NCBI GenBank assembly: GCA_009663005.1
Contig: CM018914.1
Span: forward strand, 10,535,819 to 10,548,318
DNA from: Actinidia chinensis
Lineage: Eukaryota; Streptophyta; Magnoliopsida; Ericales; Actinidiaceae
DNA length: 12,500 nt
Direction of reading: 5' to 3'
In this document: in pieces, positions 7,590 through 12,500 of the stretch
Layout: each line of letters opens with the position of its first letter
Position numbering within the stretch: the stretch's first letter is position 1
Notes under the pieces: generated by a model
Told to the model about the DNA's origin: nothing
The model's database searches: none
What the model saw: the letters and a program-made list of their open reading frames with translations, nothing else
Made by a program: the position numbers and the translations under genes

Positions 7590-8400
7590 GCATAGTTAGT
7601 GTGGCCTTTCCACAGTTGTTTGTGAATTTTCGGATGTCTTTCCAGAGGATTTTGATGAGTTACCACCACATCGGAGATTGACTTCTCCATTGATCTTATC
7701 CCGGGCAATATTTCTACTCCCATCTCATACCATACCCGTATCGTTTTGCGCCTGCATAGTTTACAAGAGTTGAAGGTGCAAATTCAAGACTTGTTGGATA
7801 AAGCTTATTCGACCTATTGCAAATCGCCGTGGGAGCTTCAACTTGTTATTTGTTGCTAAAAGAAGGATGATTCGCTTAAATGTGTGTAGATATCGACGAT
7901 TGAATCGCGTGAACGATAAAGAACAAGTATCCACTTCCGAGTCGATTGACTTATTTGACCATTGAAAGGTTCGAGCTATTTCTCGAAGATCGATTTAAGT
8001 GTCGGGTTATCATCAGTTGAGAATTAAGGGGGGGACATTGCGAAGACGGCTTTTCGCTCACGCTACGGGCTTATGATTTTCTTGTGATCCATTTGGTCTT
8101 ATGAACGCCCAGCATCTTTCATGGATTTGAATGGAATCGTTCTCAATCCATACTTGACCGTTTCCGTGGTTGTGTTCGTTGACGATATCTTGATCTACTC
8201 GCCATCGGTTTGAGTCGCTGAGGAGCATTTGATGATAGTATTACCACTATTGCGAGAGCACCGTTTTGTATTTCTAATTTAAGGCAAGTGCGAATTTTGG
8301 TTACCTGAGGTGAAATTCTAGGTCATGTTGTTGTCCGGGGCGTGGAGTAGCTGTAGATTCATCAAAGCATTTTAGGCAGTGATGAATTGTGAACGACCGA
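7590..8400 (+). pseudogene. pol: Reverse transcriptase domain of pol
   Basis: The RNA- and DNA-dependent DNA polymerase of the element. Ordered landmarks: VCEFSDVFPEDFDELPPHR (about 7618-7675), the conserved entry to RT; LKVQIQDLLDKG (about 7770); VDYRRLN with one missing base (about 7886-7905); SYFSKIDL (about 7974-7997), holding the first catalytic Asp; KTAFRSRYG-like (about 8045); FGLMNAPA (about 8093); and FVDDILIYS (8175-8201), the YVDD-type box with the two catalytic Asps, fully readable. The RT thumb region continues with KFLGHVV (about 8310). All key residues can be seen, but in several frames, with stops between them. Confidence 0.93.
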
Positions 8401-8970
8401 AGACTGTATTTGAAATTCGTATTTTCCTGGGTTAGCTGGTTTTACTATGACGATTTGTAGAGGACTTTTTCAAGATTTAGCGGCCCAATGACCGACTTAC
8501 GATGAAGGGAAATTCGTTTGGTTTGGAACGATGCATGCGAGCATTCTTTTCAAGAGCTTATAAAAAAAGAAGAGACTGACTTCGCACCAATTTCTTGTTA
8601 TCCGAGCGAGGGTTTGGGGTATACCGTTTACTGCTTGCTTCACGTGATGCTTGGGCTACGTTTTGATGCATTGGTAAAGTGATTGCGTATGGTTCTCATC
8701 AGTTAAAGGACGCACTAACAAGAATTCATCCGACTCATGACTTGAAACTTGCGGCCGTTATTTTGCTTTTTGAAGAGTGGAGGCATTACTTGTGCGGAGA
8801 TCGTTTTGAAGTATTTTCAGACCACAATAGCTGAAGTACTTGTTCCACAGAAAGACTTGAACGTGAGGCCACGGCGTTGAATGGAGTACATGGAAACTAT
8901 TATTTCAATTTACAATATCATCCCGAAAGGCTCGTTGTGGCCGAGGCACTTAGTAGGAAATCGCTTGGTG
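8400..8970 (+). pseudogene. pol: RT connection and RNase H domain of pol
   Basis: RNase H would remove the RNA strand after first-strand synthesis. Blocks: FVWFGTMHASILF/WNDACEHSFQEL (about 8517-8560, the connection); a degraded segment at about 8620-8660 where the CDAS motif with the first catalytic Asp should lie; KVIAYGSHQLKD (about 8677); HPTHDLKLAAVI (about 8728), with the conserved Glu position read here as Lys; WRHYLCGDRFEVFSDHNS (about 8779-8831), with the SDH Asp present; and NLQYHPERLVVAEALSRKS (about 8909-8965), the family's closing motif. Two of the catalytic positions are altered or unreadable. Stops and frameshifts run throughout. Confidence 0.88.
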
Positions 8971-9220
8971 TTTTTGGCGAGCATTTCCCATCCATGATTT
9001 GGAAATGCTTCAAGATATCTGTGAGTAGGAATTTACTCTCGGCGATACGAACGGGGGTTGTTGGGTTGTAGGGGGGTTGGGGTTAGTTTGCTACGTTATT
9101 CACATTGTCTGGCAGAGCCATCAATCATTATAGGGTCTTGAGGCACACACAGATTTGGAGGCAACACTATTTGCGATCGCATTGCTAGAAATGTAGGCCC
9201 AACAATGGGTTTTACATAAG
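8971..9220 (+). other. Degraded linker between RNase H and integrase
   Basis: In chromoviruses a poorly conserved linker of about 100 residues lies here. Only faint traces can be read, such as an EAHTDLEA-like segment near 9140. A G-rich run occurs at about 9050-9082. There is no independent gene. Confidence 0.5.
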
Positions 9221-10330
9221 GAATTAGAGTTTGAGATATAAGTCTATATTGTTTGTGCCTTTGTTTTTAGAAACGCGTTTCTTCATGAGTTCATCATTCA
9301 CGACTTGCAAGTTCATCCTAGAGGGCCAACGATGTATCATGATTTTTTGTAGTCAATTTGGTGGAGACGAATGAGAAAGATGTTGGTATTGTTTCGAGTG
9401 TTCTACTGTGTCAGCAAGTGAAAGCCGAACACCAAAAGCCAGCAGGTTTGCTACAACCATTACTTAGTTTGCAGAGTGTAAATGGGAGCACATCACTATG
9501 ACTTTGTTACGGGGTTGCCTATATCAATTGCGAGGGCATGATGCCATTTTGGGTCATAGTGGATTCCGTTTTTGACAAAATCCGCGTATTTTCTTCCTAT
9601 CCGTTTTTGTCAAATTCGGCAGAGGATCTTGTGTCTTTTGTTTTCTGAGAGATCTTAGACTTCATGGGTTCCGGTATCTATCATTTCGGATAAGATCCAC
9701 GTTTTACATCGCTCTTTTAGAAGGGAATACAATCCGCCCTAGGATCTGATATTGAGGCTTACTCACGTCTTTCAACATCCTCAGACTGACGGGCATTCTG
9801 AGCGTACTATTCAAATTTTGGAGGACATGTTTACGGGCATGTGGTACCTACTTTGGGGATCATGGGAGGATCATCTACATTTAGTGGAAGTTCGCGTATA
9901 CCACATAGTTATAGGCGAGTATTGGGATGGCAACCTTTTTGAGGCGTTACCCGTAAAGACCGTGTAGGTCACCCGTATTTGTTGGACTGACGTTGGGAGA
10001 AACAACCTTGCAAAAGTCGGATTGGAATCGTGACACGACTGATAGGTGGTTATTGAATTAGAAAACGTTTACTCACGGCACAAAGTCGTCAAAGGAAAAA
10101 ATTTATGCTGACCAGAGAAAACGTCATTTGGATTTTGCTGTTGGGGATCATGTATTCCTTGAGGGTTTTCACCTAGGAGGGTTTTGATGCGCTTCGGCAA
10201 TAGCGGCAATCTAATCACCAAGATTCATTGGACCTTTTGAGATCTTGATCGATTGGGGGCCTGGCATACGTCTTGCTGCCACCAAGTGGGAGTTTGGCCA
10301 TGTGCATAATGTATTTCATTTTTCCATGTT
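9221..10330 (+). pseudogene. pol: Integrase domain of pol
   Basis: The DDE integrase that would insert the cDNA. The N-terminal HHCC zinc finger is represented by HEFIIHDLQVHPRGPTMYHD (about 9276-9335) and the CQQVKAEH region (about 9410-9432). The catalytic core: first Asp around 9498 in a YDFVTGLP-like segment; second Asp in IISDK (about 9679-9693); catalytic Glu in HPQTDGHSERTIQILEDM (9776-9829, uninterrupted). SWEDHLHLVE follows at about 9860. The C-terminal part has YADQKR-like (about 10110), GDHVFL (about 10144), the GPFEIL module (about 10228-10245) and GHVHNVFHFSM (about 10296-10328). All DDE positions can be traced, but across shifting frames. It carries into a chromodomain. Confidence 0.92.
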
Positions 10331-10399
10331 TGCGCGGAAATATGAACGATCTTCACCAACATTTTGGATATGGGAGAAAGATCTTGACGTTAATGAGGA

Positions 10400-10659
10400 T
10401 GTCACGTATGAGAGCGACCGATTTCTGTGAGTGTTTGTGACACGAGGGAGTGCAAGTTTATGAGATGGAAAGACTTATTCCACACGTGACGGTTCTGTGG
10501 CTTCATCATGGGAATAGAGGAATCTACATGAGAATCTGAATCAGAGGTTGCGGGCAGGGAAGTGGTTGAAGGCAAAATATCCGAATCTTTTTGACCAATC
10601 GTGTAAACGTTTAATCTAATTTCGATGGCAAAATTTCTTTACAGTGGTGGAGATGGTAA
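10400..10659 (+). pseudogene. pol: Chromodomain and C-terminus of pol
   Basis: The domain that would tether integrase to histone-marked chromatin and steer insertion. Readable: VNEDVTYESDRFL (about 10388-10430, just upstream strand), LIPHVTVLWLHHG (10474-10512), then one base out of frame IEEST plus a disrupted TWE (10514-10535), and KYPNLFD (about 10575-10595). This matches the plant chromovirus pattern 'VxVLWxxHxxEExTWExE...YPxLF'. The aromatic cage looks incomplete, as in most plant type II chromodomains, but I would not rely on residue-level reading given the indels. The last conserved stretch reaches a TAA at 10657-10659, taken as the end of pol. Confidence 0.85.
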
Positions 10660-10810
10660 GGTTTAATTTTTTTTATTTATAATTTTGGACTGTCTGCTAT
10701 GAGTATTGATTTAACATATTAAAACGATTCATGACTTTGTGGTACTTAATTAAATAGACATTATTGATTGAGATGAGATAAATGTATTAGAGTTTGGAGG
10801 TGCTGAAGCG
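10660..10810 (+). other. 3' untranslated stretch with weak polypurine tract
   Basis: AT-rich sequence between the pol stop and the 3' LTR. The polypurine tract that primes plus-strand synthesis should end at 10810. The best purine-rich candidate is AGAGTTTGGAGG (10790-10801), interrupted by Ts and separated from the LTR by TGCTGAAGCG. It is a poor tract, which may reflect mutation or sequence error. Confidence 0.45.
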
Positions 10811-10963
10811 TGTAATTTTTATTAAAAGCTAATGAAAATAGTGATCTATGTTTCTTTGCGCCGAAAACTGCCGCATAAGAGAAAAAGAAAATAGTAAAAA
10901 AAAGAACAAAAAAATAATAATAAAATAATAATATTTATATCTACGAATATACCTTTATCAATC

Positions 10964-10971
10964 TATAAATA
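10964..10971 (+). promoter_or_regulatory. TATA box of 3' LTR
   Basis: TATAAATA inside CTATAAATAG, followed by GAGAGGTAGAAGGCTCGG exactly as in the 5' LTR. This core is among the best-kept stretches between the two LTRs. In this position it could read outwards into the DNA right of the element. Confidence 0.65.
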
Positions 10972-11663
10972 GGAGAGGTAGAAGGCTCGGATGAAGGGAA
11001 GATGGAAAGAAAGAGAAGAGAGCGAGAAGAATGAGAATGAAAATTATATGTGCGTGAAATTATGATCTCACGAAGATTTGCGGTGTGTGTTGTCATGCAG
11101 ATCACACGGTGTGCGATGACGTTGGATCATGCAAAATTTTAGTATGATATGATTCTGTGGAATGCTGTTATCTTCATATCCACAAGCGGTGTCAAATTCC
11201 TATTTGAGGTAAAAGGGGGTTAGTTTTGTTTGGTTTTATTTGGGTTTGTTGTTAATGCTTATATAAAGTCTATTGAAGACAATTAATTTTTTTTTGTATA
11301 AACTTGAAATGGAAAAATTTTGAGTTTTGTGATGAGCTCATTTACTTTTATCTGCGAAAATTGAATAAGATAGAATGTTTAGAAATTGTATGTGAGAATT
11401 ATTTTGATTTAATATCAGATTTATTGTCAATTAATACTCACATAAAAGACATTATGAAAATATTGGACACTAAATTTGTTGTGTATACAAGGTACTTTTT
11501 AATGTATACTGTTAAATTGATTGTTAACTAAAACCGTTCAAAAGAGACATGAACTTGGGTTTAAGTAATGTGAGATTTGGAATTGAGAATGATACATTGT
11601 TATATAGGAACATCGACACAACTAAAATCTACCTGATATTAGATGGCGTAGATTAAGCACAAG

Positions 11664-12100
11664 AATAAGTCCTAGATGACAACGATACGGAGGGAATTGC
11701 ATAGCCCTACTGTGAAAGTCGCGTGACAGTTTGACAAACATGATAAAGTCTAGATGAGGACACAACGAGACGGAGGGAATGTCATAGCCCTACTGTGAAG
11801 AGTCCCGAGAAAATTGGCACAAATGAAAGATCCTAGTATGGCAACGATACGTGAGGGATGTCATAGCCCACGTGAAAGTCCCGAAATTGACAAAATGAAG
11901 TCCGAGAGGAACGATATGGAGGGAATGTCATAGCCCACGGTGAAAGTCCGAAAAATTGATAAATGAAAGTCCTTAGTGGCACTATACGGAGGGCAATGTC
12001 ATAACCGCACGGTGAAATCCGAGTTGACAAATAAATAGTCCTAGATGGCAATGTACGCAGGTAATATCATAGCCCACTGGTGAAAGTCCGAAGTTGATGG
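11664..12100 (+). repeat. Six-unit ~68-80-bp tandem array in 3' LTR
   Basis: Units start at about 11664, 11742, 11822, 11894, 11962 and 12030 (lengths 78, 80, 72, 68, 68, about 70). They share the CCTAGATGGCAACGATACGG-like core and TGTCATAGCCC with the five-unit array of the 5' LTR. Units 1 and 2 are longer than any 5' LTR unit and share TAGCCCTACTGTGAA, so one probably arose by copying the other. An antisense open frame over the array is an artefact of the repetition. Confidence 0.86.
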
Positions 12101-12500
12101 GTGGTTATCTCAACGGGCTTAGTGCTATTAAGATTGGTTAGGTATTGGTCGAAATGTGTTATTCTAAATTATGGGAGTAATGCCTTGTGAGAAAAGTTAA
12201 ATTTTTGGAAAACCTGTTGATTTGTGATAAATCACGGAGTGAAAACAAAAGTACTATATTTGTCATAAAATGAAAGCAACGTTACTGGCTCATGTTTTCA
12301 TATATATTATGTATCATGGTGTTTGTTGGCTTGAAGGCAATCAAGTCCATTGTATTAAATTTTTTACAAGTGTAACTCACGCTTTATCTATAAACAATAT
12401 TTTCAGGTACCGAGGGTTAATCCTGAGACTCTCATGAGGCATGTGGAATGGCCAGTTGTGCTTTTAAACTTTGATAAACATATTAAAGTTGTAATTAGAT

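Larger units (their letters stand above)
2715..12500 (+). mobile_element. Ty3/gypsy chromovirus (Tekay/Del-like), nested insertion, 3' end off window
   Basis: A nearly whole LTR retrotransposon of about 9.9 kb. It shows two long direct repeats (LTRs starting TGTAATTTTT at 2715 and 10811), a PBS at 4344, and gag, protease, RT, RNase H, integrase and chromodomain in that order. The order RT-RNase H-integrase defines Ty3/gypsy, and the chromodomain after the GPF-type integrase tail defines a chromovirus. LTRs of 1.6 kb and the gag zinc-knuckle linker suggest the Tekay/Del clade rather than CRM, Reina or Galadriel. It lies inside the antisense ORF of an older element. The coding parts are broken by very many one-base indels, so the copy as read is non-autonomous. 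One gag-containing segment is present twice. The downstream flank is not in the window, so target-site duplication cannot be tested. Confidence 0.93.
10811..12500 (+). repeat. 3' LTR of chromovirus, truncated by window end
   Basis: A direct copy of the 5' LTR from its first base: TGTAATTTTT, single GCGCCGAAA, A-rich run, TATA box, GA-rich leader, AT-rich middle and tandem array. The last bases of the window (TAATTAGAT) match 5' LTR position about 4211-4219, so about 124 bases are missing from the right end. The 1690 bases seen correspond to about 1505 of the 5' LTR. Part of the excess comes from an additional 68-bp unit and most of the rest from small insertions. Most differences between the LTRs are one-base indels, so age cannot be estimated simply from substitutions. 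Confidence 0.92.

Noticed and set aside
11304..11531. Open frame of 75 codons in the 3' LTR
   Set aside because: AT-rich LTR sequence; the corresponding stretch of the 5' LTR is not open.
1..12500. A novel host pathway, gene cluster or defence system
   Set aside because: Everything recognisable belongs to two LTR retrotransposons. I found no tRNA, rRNA, host gene or unexplained intact ORF.

Overview
This window is plant nuclear repeat DNA, with no host gene, RNA gene or bacterial feature that I can support. It holds two Ty3/gypsy LTR retrotransposons, one inserted into the other, and every reading frame in it is broken. The plant assignment rests on an initiator tRNA-Met type primer-binding site, a chromodomain fused to integrase, a plant-style short intron, and LTR and protein motifs typical of plant chromoviruses and Tat-like elements. 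An angiosperm is likely; I cannot name the species.

Bases 1-2714 are the 3' part of an older element. It reads: a + strand integrase remnant (128-390); AT-rich non-coding DNA; a tandem array of six ~80-bp units in two alternating forms (829-1290); and an antisense, intron-containing accessory ORF (2714 down to 1427) encoding a coiled-coil, basic, acidic-tailed protein. The order pol, tandem repeats, antisense ORF matches what is known of Tat-lineage elements such as Grande and Retand. The integrase and the antisense ORF carry in-frame stops that look like Gln codons changed by C-to-T.

Bases 2715-12500 are a chromodomain-bearing Ty3/gypsy element (chromovirus, probably Tekay/Del-like) in + orientation, inserted into the antisense ORF. 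Layout: 5' LTR (2715-4343, TG...CA, TATA box, GA-rich leader, five 68-bp tandem units); PBS (4344-4361); gag start and body (4570-5670); a direct tandem repeat of the leader and gag (5671-6856) that runs on into protease (about 7090-7480), RT (7590-8400), RNase H (8400-8970), integrase (9220-10330) and chromodomain (10400-10659); a short 3' untranslated stretch; and the 3' LTR (10811 to the window end, lacking about its last 124 bases, six 68-bp units).

In an intact copy, gag would form the particle, protease would cut the polyprotein, RT/RNase H would copy the RNA from the tRNA primer, and integrase-chromodomain would insert the DNA into chromatin. Here none of these products could be made, because single-base indels break the frame every few dozen bases. 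The indel load is clearly higher in the younger inserted element than in the older host, so part of it may be uncorrected long-read error rather than decay.
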